Shown in pieces: positions 43,890 to 53,007 of a stretch of 64,000 bases of DNA (within the stretch, counting starts at the first letter, position 1; each line of letters opens with the position of its first letter). The translations under genes were made by a program, and so were the position numbers. The stretch comes from Fidelibacterota bacterium. Lineage in GTDB: Bacteria > Marinisomatota > Marinisomatia > Marinisomatales > S15-B10. The stretch is taken from contig PAYY01000001.1 of the NCBI GenBank assembly GCA_002715465.1, forward strand, positions 135,900-199,899, read 5' to 3'. Below the pieces are notes generated by a model. That model made no database searches. It was given only the letters and a program-made list of their open reading frames with translations, and had not been told where the DNA came from.

Positions 43890-45251
43890 ATGATAGTTGA
43901 TGTGGTAATGCCTAAGCTAGGTGAGTCAATAACTGAGGGGACAATTATTCAATGGTTGAAATCAATAGGTGATATTATTGAAAAAGAAGAAATTTTATTA
44001 GAAATAGGGACTGATAAAGTTGACTCGGAAATTCCTTCGCCAGCAGGAGGAATTATTAAGGAGATTTTAGCTAAACCTAATGATATTATTCCTGTAAATA
44101 ACGTTATTGCAAGGATTGAAACTGAGGAAACTATAAGAGATCAAACTAAATCAATAGACGAGAGTCAAACAGTTGAAACCTCTATTTTATCTGAGAAAAA
44201 AATTGAACAAGCATCAACTCCAAATCCATTGCCTCAGACTACAAATGGAGGGGGTCGGACGTTTTTTACACCATTAGTAAGATCAATAGCTCGTCGAGAA
44301 GGTATATCTGACAATGAGCTTTCTTTGATCTCAGGTACTGGCAGATCTGGTAGAGTTACAAAAGGTGATATTATTGCTTATCTTGAGACAAGAGAATCAA
44401 CTATTGATCTTTCTAATCAAAAAACTACATCTCCTGAACCAACTCAGGAACCGAAGTCTGCAAGCCAAATAATTAGACCTATTGAATCCATTTATTCTTC
44501 TCAACCATCTCAGATTTCTCAACCTTCGCAACCGCCTATGGCTATGGATGACCGTTTGGAAGATATGAGTAGAATGCGCCAAGCTATAGCTGACCATATG
44601 CGTCAAAGCATTGATACAGCGGCGCATGTTTATCTGGTTTCAGAATGTGATGTGACAAATGTTGTGAATTTTGTAAAAGAACGGCAAGAAGATTTTAAGA
44701 TCCGCGAAGGATTTAAGCTTACTTATACACCGTTCTTTATTTTAGCGGCTGTTAAGGCTATACAAGCCCATCCAAAATTCAATGCTTCATTAGAAGATAA
44801 GAAAATTATTTATAAAAAAAATATTAATGTAGGAATGGCTGTAGCCATGAAAAAAGGACTAATGGTTCCAGTTATTTCAAATTGTGAAGAACTAAACTTT
44901 CTTGGGCTTTGTCGTAAAGTCAATGATTTAGCAATTAGAGGAAGAAATGGAAAGTTATCTCCAGATGAACTTCAAGGTTCTACATTCAGTGTATCAAATT
45001 TTGGAGTATTTGGGAATATAATTGGTATGCCCATCATTAACCAGCCTAATTCTGCAATTCTTGGTGTAGGATCTGTAAAAAAACAGCCTGTTGTAAAAGA
45101 AACTTCTTCTGGAGATGCAATTGTGATTAGATCTATGTGTTGTCTTTCAATTGGAATAGATCATCGTTTACTTGACGGTGCAGATGGTGGTTTATTTTTA
45201 AAGACAATGGTTGAGTTGCTTGAGAATATAGATGTATCAGTACTTATATAA
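43890..45251 (+). CDS. E2 dihydrolipoamide acyltransferase
   Basis: The 453-residue protein has one lipoyl domain (lipoyl-Lys in EIGTDKVDSEIPSPAGG, residue about 43), a peripheral-subunit-binding domain (VRSIARREGISDNELSLI to GRVTKGDIIAYL), a Ser/Pro/Gln-rich linker around residues 200-220, and the catalytic acyltransferase domain with IDHRLLDGADGG. It transfers the acyl group from E1 to CoA. It follows E1 by 17 bases with GGAG. Branched-chain or pyruvate specificity is not settled by sequence alone. Confidence 0.93.
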   Translation: MIVDVVMPKLGESITEGTIIQWLKSIGDIIEKEEILLEIGTDKVDSEIPSPAGGIIKEILAKPNDIIPVNNVIARIETEETIRDQTKSIDESQTVETSILSEKKIEQASTPNPLPQTTNGGGRTFFTPLVRSIARREGISDNELSLISGTGRSGRVTKGDIIAYLETRESTIDLSNQKTTSPEPTQEPKSASQIIRPIESIYSSQPSQISQPSQPPMAMDDRLEDMSRMRQAIADHMRQSIDTAAHVYLVSECDVTNVVNFVKERQEDFKIREGFKLTYTPFFILAAVKAIQAHPKFNASLEDKKIIYKKNINVGMAVAMKKGLMVPVISNCEELNFLGLCRKVNDLAIRGRNGKLSPDELQGSTFSVSNFGVFGNIIGMPIINQPNSAILGVGSVKKQPVVKETSSGDAIVIRSMCCLSIGIDHRLLDGADGGLFLKTMVELLENIDVSVLI

Positions 45252-45256
45252 ATAAT

Positions 45257-46147
45257 ATGATAAAAACTTCTATTAATATGAAATCTTTACAGAAAACCAA
45301 AAAACCATCTTGGTTAAAAACAAAGATAAAGTCCGGAAATAATTTTAATGAATTAAAATCTTTAGTGAAAGTTGGCAATCTAAATACTGTGTGTGAGGAG
45401 GCTCTATGTCCTAATATTTTTGATTGTTGGGAGCGTCGATCAGCAACCTTGATGATTTTAGGTGATGTATGTACACGTTCATGTGGATTCTGTAACGTAA
45501 AAACAGGAAAACCTAACTGGAATGACTCTGATGAACCAAATCGGACAGCTTTAGCTGTTCAACAAATGGGCTTAAAACATTGTGTAATTACATCTGTTAA
45601 TCGAGATGAGCTTCCTGATGGCGGGTCTGGTGTTTGGGCATCTACAGTAAAACAAATACGTCAACTGAATCCCAATTGTACGATTGAAGTATTAATTCCT
45701 GACATGAAAAATGAAAATGGACCTTTAAAAAAAATATTTAGATCACGACCAGATATTTTAGGTCATAATATGGAGACAGTGAAGAGACTATATAGTATAG
45801 TAAGGCCTCAAGCAAAATATGAATGGTCATTAAATGTTCTTTCCAAATCAAAATCTTTTGGGTTAAAAACGAAAACAGCCTTTATGCTAGGTATCGGTGA
45901 AACAGCTGAAGAAGTATTCCTTCTTATGGAGGATATTGCAAAAACAGGTTGTGACATTGTTGCTATTGGGCAATATTTACAACCAAGTAAAATTCATTCT
46001 CCTGTTGATCGATATGTTCATCCCGAAGAGTTCGAAATTTATCGAAAGGCAGGAATGAAAATGGGATTTTCTTGGGTTGAATCAGGTCCTTTAGTTAGAA
46101 GTTCTTATCATGCGGATGAACAAGCGATTAAAGGAATGAAAAATTAG
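45257..46147 (+). CDS. lipA: Lipoyl synthase
   Basis: The 296-residue radical-SAM enzyme has both iron-sulfur sites: Cys46, Cys51, Cys57 (auxiliary cluster, CEEALCPNIFDC) and Cys72, Cys76, Cys79 (CTRSCGFC, SAM cluster), and the C-terminal RSSYHADE supplying the Ser ligand. It inserts two sulfurs into octanoylated E2 made by LipB. It begins six bases after the E2 gene and touches the following hypothetical gene. Confidence 0.97.
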   Translation: MIKTSINMKSLQKTKKPSWLKTKIKSGNNFNELKSLVKVGNLNTVCEEALCPNIFDCWERRSATLMILGDVCTRSCGFCNVKTGKPNWNDSDEPNRTALAVQQMGLKHCVITSVNRDELPDGGSGVWASTVKQIRQLNPNCTIEVLIPDMKNENGPLKKIFRSRPDILGHNMETVKRLYSIVRPQAKYEWSLNVLSKSKSFGLKTKTAFMLGIGETAEEVFLLMEDIAKTGCDIVAIGQYLQPSKIHSPVDRYVHPEEFEIYRKAGMKMGFSWVESGPLVRSSYHADEQAIKGMKN

Positions 46148-46759
46148 ATGTCCAAAAATAAACTATCTATTTATCTAGTAATTCTAATTGGAGCTATTGC
46201 TATGGGTTGGGTGGTAAAAGATCTTTCCCCAGCTTCACTAAATAAAGAAAAGCATCCACAAACTACTCTTGAATCTGATTCTGATGTACAAAGAATTGGC
46301 GAATTAACTGCTTTAATTAATCCTAATTGGATTAGGGAAAAACCTTCTTCTTCCATGAGAACTGCTCAATTTCGCCTTCCAGCTCAAACAAAAGATATTG
46401 AAGATGCAGAATTAGCGATTTTTTCAGGCATAGGTGGTTCTGTAGATGAGAATCTAAACCGATGGTTTGGTCAATTCCAGCAACCAGATGGAAGTGAATC
46501 GAAGTCTAAGGCAAGGGTTCGAAACTTTACAGTTGGTGGTATGACAACCACAATTGCTGATTTAACGGGAACATTTACAGGCGGAGGTATGCCAATGTCT
46601 GATTCTGTAGAAAAAAAAGATTATCGTCTGCTTGCTGCAATAGTAAAGGGAGATTCAAATATCTATTATTTTAAGCTTCTAGGGCCAAGATCAACTGTTG
46701 GTCATTGGGCTGAAGCTTTTGGTCAATTTATCGGAAATCTCAGAAAAAATTCCACTTAA
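46148..46759 (+). CDS. Uncharacterised membrane-anchored protein after lipA
   Basis: The 203-residue protein has an N-terminal helix (LSIYLVILIGAIAMGWVV) and a globular domain with WIREKPSSSMRTAQFRLP, EDAELAIFSGIGGSVDENLNRWFGQF and a conserved-looking Gly-rich TFTGGGMPM. The pattern recurs in unannotated exported proteins of several phyla, but I cannot name a family. The ATG directly abuts the lipA stop. No cofactor motif is evident. Confidence 0.75.
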   Translation: MSKNKLSIYLVILIGAIAMGWVVKDLSPASLNKEKHPQTTLESDSDVQRIGELTALINPNWIREKPSSSMRTAQFRLPAQTKDIEDAELAIFSGIGGSVDENLNRWFGQFQQPDGSESKSKARVRNFTVGGMTTTIADLTGTFTGGGMPMSDSVEKKDYRLLAAIVKGDSNIYYFKLLGPRSTVGHWAEAFGQFIGNLRKNST

Positions 46760-46771
46760 ACATAGTCAAAA

Positions 46772-46788
46772 TGTCATAAATTATGACA
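46772..46788. promoter_or_regulatory. Perfect 17-bp palindrome upstream of lon
   Basis: TGTCATAA, centre A, TTATGACA: two perfect 8-bp arms around one base. It lies about 80 bases before the lon start in the only intergenic gap there. The geometry fits an operator for a dimeric regulator; the regulator is unknown. Confidence 0.5.
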
Positions 46789-46867
46789 AAAGATACGAAA
46801 AATTGTTTTGGCACAGTCTTTGACGTCCTATTTGTAATAATGCCATTTCTACTGAAAGGAATAGATA

Positions 46868-49297
46868 ATGAATGATACTAAGGAATCAAAGAATAATAAT
46901 GATAGCTCAGCTATTGGTTTACCCCAAACTTATCCCGTAATGCCTTTGCGGAATACGGTACTTTTCCCTCAACAGGTTATTCCTACATATATTGGAAGAG
47001 ATCGTTCACTTAAACTTATTGATAATCTTCCATCAGGGAAAAAAATGATTGTTGTCGTGGCCCAGCAAGATGGAGCTCAGGAAAATCCTTCAATTGATGA
47101 TCTTTATTCTTGGGGAACAATAGCTATGGTACTAAAAGTTTTTGATATGCCTGATAATAGTAAGTCAGCTATCATTCAAGGTGTGGATCGTGTGAAAGTA
47201 CTATCATTTATTCAAGATGAACCATATTACAAGGCAGCCGTTCAACGAGTTGAAGATCAAGAGTTGGAAGGTCTTGAATCAGAAGCTATGGCAAAATCCA
47301 TTCGAAATACTTTTGAAGATCTTGTAAAAGTAGCACCTTACCTTACTGAGGAACATTCAGGAGTTTTAAGTTCAATTTCTAAACCTGGACGTTTAGCTGA
47401 CAGAGTTATTTCTTTGGTAACAATTCCTACTCAAGAAAAGCAAGAAATATTAGAGGAAATGGATGTTAAAGAAAGATTGGAAAAAGCTACTGTTCTTCTT
47501 AATCGGGAAATACAAAGAATTAATCTAGGTGAAAAAATTCAGACGGAAGTTCAGGATGAAATATCTAAATCCCAACGTGAATATTATCTTAGAGAGCAAA
47601 TGAAGGCTATACGTCGAGAGCTAGGTGAAGATGATGAATCAGCCGAGCTTACTGAAATTGAAGAAAAAATTAAAGAGGTAAAGATGAGTGATGAAGCTGA
47701 AAAAATTGCTTTGAAAGAACTTGACCGTCTTGGAAAAATACCACCTCAATCTCCTGAATATTCGGTTTCTAGAACATATCTAGACTGGTTACTAGATTTA
47801 CCTTGGAGTAAATCAACTAAAGATAGAGTAGATACTAAAGAGGCAAAGAATATTCTTGATAAAGATCATTATGGTTTAGATGATGTTAAAGAGAGAATCA
47901 TTGAATATTTAGCTGTAAGAAAGCTTAAGGAAGAAAAAACTAAGGATGGTCGGGTTAAGGGGCCAATTCTCTGTTTTGTGGGCCCCCCAGGTGTAGGAAA
48001 AACATCACTTGGCAGATCTATAGCTCGATCTATGGGTCGTGAATTTGTAAGAATATCCCTTGGTGGTGTAAGAGATGAAGCAGAAATCCGAGGACATAGA
48101 CGTACTTATATTGGTGCTCTTCCAGGGCGGATAATTCAAAGTCTGAAGAAATCTGGAACAAACAATCCATTATTTATGTTGGATGAGATTGACAAAGTTG
48201 GTGCTGATTTTAGAGGAGATCCCTCTTCAGCTCTATTAGAGGTGCTTGATCCTGAACAAAATTTTTCTTTTAGTGACCATTATCTGGAAGTTCCTTTTGA
48301 CCTTAGTAATGTAATGTTTATAGCTACAGCTAATTTGCAAGACCCAATAGTTCCAGCTCTTAGAGATAGGATGGAAATTTTAGATTTTTCAGGATATATT
48401 GAACAAGAAAAAATAAAAATAGCTCGTCAATACCTTATTCCAAAACAACTTGAAGAAAATGCTTTGACAAAAAAGGATTGTACTTTTTCAGAAGCTGGAA
48501 TTAAGGAACTTATTAGATCATATACTAGAGAGGCAGGTGTTAGAAGTTTAGAAAGAGAAATTTCTAATGTACTTAGAAAAGTTGCTCGCCAACATGCTGA
48601 AGGAGAAAATAATTTAGTAAAGGTTACTAAAGATGCTGTGGGTAAGTATCTTGGTGCGCCAAGGTTCTATCCAGAAATGACAGAAAGAATGAAAAAAGCA
48701 GGGGTTGTAATTGGTCTTGCTTGGACATCTGTAGGGGGAGATATACTTTTTATTGAAGCTTCTCAGATGCCAGGAAAAGGAAGACTTACTTTAACGGGTA
48801 AATTAGGTGATGTAATGAAAGAATCAGCAACAGCTGCTCTTACATATGTGAGAGCTAATTCTAAAAAACTTGGTATTGATCCAAAATTTAATGAACATAC
48901 TGATATTCATGTCCATGTACCAGCTGGTGCAATACCCAAAGATGGTCCTTCAGCTGGAACAGCGATCTTTACCGCAATAGTTTCCCTTCTTACAAAGCAA
49001 CCAGTAAAAAATTCTTTAGCAATGACGGGTGAAATTACTCTCCGAGGAGCTGTATTGCCAGTTGGAGGTATTCGCGAAAAGGTGACGGCTGCACATCGAT
49101 CTGGTATAAGAGAGATAATCCTCCCCCATTTTAATCAAAAAGATTTGGAAGAAATTCCTGAAAAGGTTATTAGAGATATGACCTTTTATTTTGTTAAAGA
49201 TCTTAATGAAGTAATTAAACATGCCTTTGATGAAAAAACTCCAAAGGCTAAGCCTAGAAAAACTAGAACTGCAACGGCCCAAATTGCTGAAGCTTAA
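46868..49297 (+). CDS. lon: ATP-dependent protease Lon
   Basis: The 809-residue protein has the full LonA order: N-terminal substrate domain (YPVMPLRNTVLFPQQVIP), coiled coil, AAA+ ATPase with Walker A GPPGVGKTS near residue 370 and Walker B PLFMLDEIDKVG, and C-terminal protease with catalytic Ser in PKDGPSAGTA and Lys in the following GAVLPVGGIREKVTAAHR. It degrades misfolded and regulatory proteins. An AAAGGA site precedes the ATG. tRNA-Val follows about 70 bases downstream. Confidence 0.97.
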   Translation: MNDTKESKNNNDSSAIGLPQTYPVMPLRNTVLFPQQVIPTYIGRDRSLKLIDNLPSGKKMIVVVAQQDGAQENPSIDDLYSWGTIAMVLKVFDMPDNSKSAIIQGVDRVKVLSFIQDEPYYKAAVQRVEDQELEGLESEAMAKSIRNTFEDLVKVAPYLTEEHSGVLSSISKPGRLADRVISLVTIPTQEKQEILEEMDVKERLEKATVLLNREIQRINLGEKIQTEVQDEISKSQREYYLREQMKAIRRELGEDDESAELTEIEEKIKEVKMSDEAEKIALKELDRLGKIPPQSPEYSVSRTYLDWLLDLPWSKSTKDRVDTKEAKNILDKDHYGLDDVKERIIEYLAVRKLKEEKTKDGRVKGPILCFVGPPGVGKTSLGRSIARSMGREFVRISLGGVRDEAEIRGHRRTYIGALPGRIIQSLKKSGTNNPLFMLDEIDKVGADFRGDPSSALLEVLDPEQNFSFSDHYLEVPFDLSNVMFIATANLQDPIVPALRDRMEILDFSGYIEQEKIKIARQYLIPKQLEENALTKKDCTFSEAGIKELIRSYTREAGVRSLEREISNVLRKVARQHAEGENNLVKVTKDAVGKYLGAPRFYPEMTERMKKAGVVIGLAWTSVGGDILFIEASQMPGKGRLTLTGKLGDVMKESATAALTYVRANSKKLGIDPKFNEHTDIHVHVPAGAIPKDGPSAGTAIFTAIVSLLTKQPVKNSLAMTGEITLRGAVLPVGGIREKVTAAHRSGIREIILPHFNQKDLEEIPEKVIRDMTFYFVKDLNEVIKHAFDEKTPKAKPRKTRTATAQIAEA

Positions 49298-49366
49298 GAT
49301 TATTTTAATCATAATAGTTTGCTAATTTAGAAGAAGTTATTTGAGACTGTTTTGCGAAAAGAATAT

Positions 49367-49441
49367 GGACGCTTAGCTCAGTTGGTTCAGAGCACTGCGT
49401 TTACACCGCAGGGGTCGTAGGTTCGAATCCTACAGCGTCCA
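49367..49441 (+). tRNA. tRNA-Val (anticodon TAC)
   Basis: Acceptor GGACGCT pairs with AGCGTCC plus discriminator A. D-arm TAGCTCAGTTGGTTCAGAGC, anticodon stem CTGCG/CGCAG with loop TTTACAC (anticodon TAC), and T-arm GTAGGTTCGAATCCTAC are all well formed. CCA is not encoded. Confidence 0.97.
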
Positions 49442-49499
49442 CTTATTATCTATCTTGAAATCTCCCTATGGATAAATGATAGGGATACTATTTACTCAA

Positions 49500-50912
49500 A
49501 TGAATAATTGTACTAATACAAAAATTATAGCAACTATCGGTCCTTCTTGCGATAAAAAAAATATACTAGAGGAAATGATTTCATCAGGGGTTAACATTTT
49601 TAGACTCAATATGTCCCATGGTGATGAATCTTCAAAAAAACATCTTTATAATTTAGTTAAATCCTTAAAATTAGATGATGGAAGTAGGCCAACTATTCTA
49701 ACAGATTTGGCTGGCCCTAAAATCCGAGTTACTGGTGTAAGAAATGGCTTCAAACTTTCTGAGGGACAATCTGTCCTTATCACAAATAAAGCAAATTTTG
49801 ATAAAGATGAAATTCAAGTGACAAATGGTATAGAATTCAATAATCTTCGAAAAGGTGCAAAAATATTAATTAATGATGGAAAAGTACAACTCGAGGCAAC
49901 ACAAATAGTTTCAACAAACTCTATAAGATGTAAAACGTTAATTGGTGGAGAAATAAAAGAAAGAAAGGGCGTTAATTTTCCTGGAGTTTCAATTGATACA
50001 CCTTCACTTACACAAGAAGATATTGCTGATTTAAAAATAGCTTTAGAAGAGGGTGCTGATTGGATTGCTCTTTCGTTTGTAAGGTCTGAAAAAGATATAT
50101 TGGCTATTCACAAAATAATGGATGAAATAGGGAATCGAATTCCAATAATGGCTAAAATTGAAAAATGGGAAGCTCTTGAAAATCTTAGTGCAATTGCAAA
50201 TGTTTTCGATGGGATTATGGTGGCTCGTGGAGATCTTGGTGTCGAAATACCTGCTGAACAAGTACCATTAGCTCAAAAACGTATAATAAATATTGCTGCA
50301 GTATTAGGTAAACCAGTTGTAATCGCTACTCAACTATTGGAATCTATGCTGGATAGTAAAACTCCAACTAGAGCTGAAGTGAGTGATATTGCAAATGCAA
50401 TTTATGATAGTGCTGATGCCTTAATGGTGACTGGTGAAACAGCCATTGGAAAATATCCTATTGATGTAATCAAAACATTGAAGCTTGTTATTATTGAGGT
50501 GGAAAAATCGGTAAACTCTAGTCGATCTTCTTTACCTGAAGAAGTGAATAAAACAGCTGATGCAATTAGTCATGCTGTTTGTCAAATTGCTAAAGATCTA
50601 GACATTGATTTAATCATGACTATGACTCATAGTGGTAGTACAGCACGTATGATTTCTAGATATAGACCTAAAGGAAAAGTTTTTGCATTGACGCCATTTA
50701 ATCTTATTATGCGTCAACTTCGTATAATTTGGGGTGTTATTCCTATCAAGGTGGATAACTATAATAATATAGATGAGATTCCAAGACTTTGCATTAATGT
50801 ATTAAATGGATTAGGGCAAATAAAAAAAGGGGATAAATTTGTAATTACAGGAGGAGTACCTATGGGTGTTGAAGGTACCACTAATTATTTGTCGGTGTTA
50901 ACCAATAATTAG
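49500..50912 (+). CDS. pyk: Pyruvate kinase
   Basis: The product (470 residues from ATG 49500) has TKIIATIGPSC at the N-terminus, FRLNMSHGDE, the active-site block IMVARGDLGVEIPAEQVP near residue 240 and IATQLLESM. The C-terminal regulatory domain ends in GGVPMGVEGTTN. It makes pyruvate and ATP from phosphoenolpyruvate. An upstream in-frame ATG (49476) lies within a CCCTAT/ATAGGG inverted repeat and would add eight residues not typical of the family. Confidence 0.96.
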   Translation: MNNCTNTKIIATIGPSCDKKNILEEMISSGVNIFRLNMSHGDESSKKHLYNLVKSLKLDDGSRPTILTDLAGPKIRVTGVRNGFKLSEGQSVLITNKANFDKDEIQVTNGIEFNNLRKGAKILINDGKVQLEATQIVSTNSIRCKTLIGGEIKERKGVNFPGVSIDTPSLTQEDIADLKIALEEGADWIALSFVRSEKDILAIHKIMDEIGNRIPIMAKIEKWEALENLSAIANVFDGIMVARGDLGVEIPAEQVPLAQKRIINIAAVLGKPVVIATQLLESMLDSKTPTRAEVSDIANAIYDSADALMVTGETAIGKYPIDVIKTLKLVIIEVEKSVNSSRSSLPEEVNKTADAISHAVCQIAKDLDIDLIMTMTHSGSTARMISRYRPKGKVFALTPFNLIMRQLRIIWGVIPIKVDNYNNIDEIPRLCINVLNGLGQIKKGDKFVITGGVPMGVEGTTNYLSVLTNN

Positions 50913-50968
50913 TAGAATGAATTTTATTAATTATTTGAATTGTTTAATTCGTTGTAATATTTTTATAA

Positions 50969-51928
50969 TTATCCCTCTCGATCTCCTTTTTCTTCATTAA
51001 ATCTGTCTTTTGAATTCTTATTTTTCAAGTGCCATCGAATATGAAGAAATTGATGAATTTTAATTATTTCAATTTGTTTTTCAGATAAAATATTTAAATG
51101 GGCATTTTTCTTTCTTTTCAAGATAATTTCAACGTTAACTTTTCCATCTTCTCTTGATAATTCTGCGGATTCAACTAAAGTTTTTAAACTATCTAGTGCA
51201 TTTTTTGCTTTTTCTTCAGCTATATCTAACGCAATAATCTGATCATTTGTAAGTCCTAGAGCTTCTATTTTTGCAAGTCTAATTTGTTCTTCGAAAGCTT
51301 CCTTTTTTGCTTCAATTTCTTGTTTTATTTCATCAAGTTGGACTTTTTGATTTTCAGTGAGAATTGAATCAATTGATTCTTTTAATAAATTATCAAGATT
51401 TTTAATTAGTTTTTCGCCTTCTTGTCGAGTTATTTCACCAGCTTTAATACCTTCATGAATTGCAGATGTTTCCAAACGGTGTTTTTCCATTATTATAGCG
51501 AATTCTTCTTTTTGATTTTCAGTTAGAATTTTTTGAAGAATAGAAAAATGATCCTTTTTTCCTTTAAAACCATTTTTCGGTCCTTGACCTATTCTACCTT
51601 TTGGATTGTCTTTAATTTTACTTAATCGAGCAAAAATCTTTTCTTTTCCTTCGTCAGATAATTTCTCGTGAAGTTCAGCAGCAAGTTTCCAAAGAAATCC
51701 TGGATCTTTATCCCAAAGGCCCTTGTTTCCATGTTTTCCAAGTGCCTTTTTTAAAGATTTAGAGTTTTTTAGTGACAATCCAAGTTCGATTTCCAAATCA
51801 TTGGAAAATTGTTCAAGTTCAATGGAATCAAGTACAAGTTCATTTGAACTAAAAGGATTCTCACATCCTGTTATAAAAAGAATAAGAATTGTTGATAGAA
51901 TAATAAATTTTATTGAATTGGGATTCAT
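50969..51928 (-). CDS. Lipoprotein with Spy/CpxP-like helical repeats
   Basis: From ATG 51928 (behind GAGGG) the product is 319 residues. It has a lipoprotein signal ending ILFITGC, then a highly charged, helical region with repeated LTENQK-type segments (FSILQKILTENQKEEF, ILTENQKVQLDEIKQ, LGLTNDQIIALD, ILSEKQIEII). LTxxQ repeats resemble the LTxxQ motifs of periplasmic Spy/CpxP chaperone-like proteins, but the repeats here are longer and the match is only suggestive. It is convergent with pyk. Confidence 0.7.
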   Translation of the reverse strand: MNPNSIKFIILSTILILFITGCENPFSSNELVLDSIELEQFSNDLEIELGLSLKNSKSLKKALGKHGNKGLWDKDPGFLWKLAAELHEKLSDEGKEKIFARLSKIKDNPKGRIGQGPKNGFKGKKDHFSILQKILTENQKEEFAIIMEKHRLETSAIHEGIKAGEITRQEGEKLIKNLDNLLKESIDSILTENQKVQLDEIKQEIEAKKEAFEEQIRLAKIEALGLTNDQIIALDIAEEKAKNALDSLKTLVESAELSREDGKVNVEIILKRKKNAHLNILSEKQIEIIKIHQFLHIRWHLKNKNSKDRFNEEKGDREG

Positions 51929-52029
51929 ACTTTTACCCTCATTTTTCTTATTTAGACTCATAGAAAAGCAAGAAAGTTAAATATACATTATCCTTATGAG
52001 TAGTGGAAGTAGTGTTTTAATATTTAATC

Positions 52030-52692
52030 CTAGGCTATAAAGGTATGTTTTTTTCCTTTAATTCCGTGAAAAAGTTCTCTTATTTTTTTCATGTCATCAT
52101 CAAAATTGTTTGATAAAACATATGGTTCAAGAAGATTAAAACATCTATTCTGATAATCAAATTGAATTGGAAGAATAGGAATATCTAAACTTTTACTTAT
52201 AATATAAAATCCTGATTTAAATTTCTTTTTTGGTAACATACCTCCCTCTGGTGCTAACATTAAAAGAAAGTGATCCATTTTTTTTAATTTTTCAATTAAA
52301 TATTTTACTAATCCAGTTGAACGATTTCGTAATACTGGAATTCCTCCCAACCGTCTTACAATAATTTTCTGTAGCCAACCAAAAGGCCAGTTTATTCCAA
52401 AATTATCTAAATTTTGTTTGTCATTATTTTGATTTGAAATAGGTAGCTTAGAGAATACCCATTGGGCAGCAAGGAATTTAACTTTAACATCTAGTGCTAG
52501 TACAGCAAGTAGGACATAAAATCCATCAATGAAAGCTGAATGAGGTGCGCCTATAACAATTACTTTTGAGTAAGGTGGGATTTTTCCTTTAATTTGCCAA
52601 TTAGATAAGCGCAAAAGTAAACGAGCTATATGAGTAAGAATTTTTCTATCTGCCCTATGTATTTTTGGTATGTTATTAAATTGGTTTGACAT
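52030..52692 (-). CDS. 1-acyl-glycerol-3-phosphate acyltransferase-like (PlsC family)
   Basis: The 220-residue protein has the HX4D acyltransferase motif in GAPHSAFIDGFY near residue 51, and APEGGMLPKKKFKSGFY near residue 146, corresponding to the EGT-type substrate-binding block. A hydrophobic segment FYVLLAVLALDV follows the first motif. It may acylate lysophosphatidate or another glycerolipid. It is monocistronic, about 70 bases downstream of the lipoprotein gene on the same strand. Confidence 0.85.
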   Translation of the reverse strand: MSNQFNNIPKIHRADRKILTHIARLLLRLSNWQIKGKIPPYSKVIVIGAPHSAFIDGFYVLLAVLALDVKVKFLAAQWVFSKLPISNQNNDKQNLDNFGINWPFGWLQKIIVRRLGGIPVLRNRSTGLVKYLIEKLKKMDHFLLMLAPEGGMLPKKKFKSGFYIISKSLDIPILPIQFDYQNRCFNLLEPYVLSNNFDDDMKKIRELFHGIKGKKHTFIA

Positions 52693-53007
52693 AGTTTTTT
52701 ATGTAGTTAGGTTTAATAATATATAAACCTTCAATATTTTTAAGTAATAGTATTTATGAAAATTGCTAGAGATTTAATCTTAATAGAAAATTCAATTTAG
52801 TTTAATCGAAGGATTAAAAATCAAATTGCAATATTTTGAACATCCAATTGATGAACTATTTATTTATACATAATCTATGTATAAATGGTCAACTATAAAA
52901 TTACTGACATCCCTTTAATTTTGATAAAAATTTCTAGCTATATAAATATTTTATTTATTAAACCAAATATTTTAGTTATAAAATGTATATAAAAAGGTTA
53001 GGCTAAT
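52693..53007. other. Intergenic region with divergent promoters (315 bp)
   Basis: This very AT-rich gap separates the acyltransferase (minus strand) from the GH109-like gene (plus strand), so it should contain both promoters. No open frame or RNA is apparent. The only striking structure is the 25-bp palindrome at 52862-52886. Confidence 0.7.
52862..52886. promoter_or_regulatory. Perfect 25-bp palindrome, candidate operator
   Basis: ATTTATACATA (52862-52872) and TATGTATAAAT (52876-52886) are perfect 11-bp inverted arms with a 3-base centre. It lies 122 bases before the first gene of the sugar cluster and about 170 bases from the divergent acyltransferase start. A dimeric repressor or activator is the natural binder; none is encoded nearby. 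Confidence 0.6.

Noticed and set aside
46808..46825. Sigma-54-like promoter (TGGCAC, 5 bases, TTGA) upstream of lon
   Set aside because: The near-invariant GC of the -12 element is GA here, and no other support for sigma-54 control is visible.
49464..49484. Inverted repeat CCCTAT/ATAGGG between tRNA-Val and pyk as a terminator
   Set aside because: Only 6 bp with no T-run; more likely incidental, although it argues against the upstream ATG of pyk.
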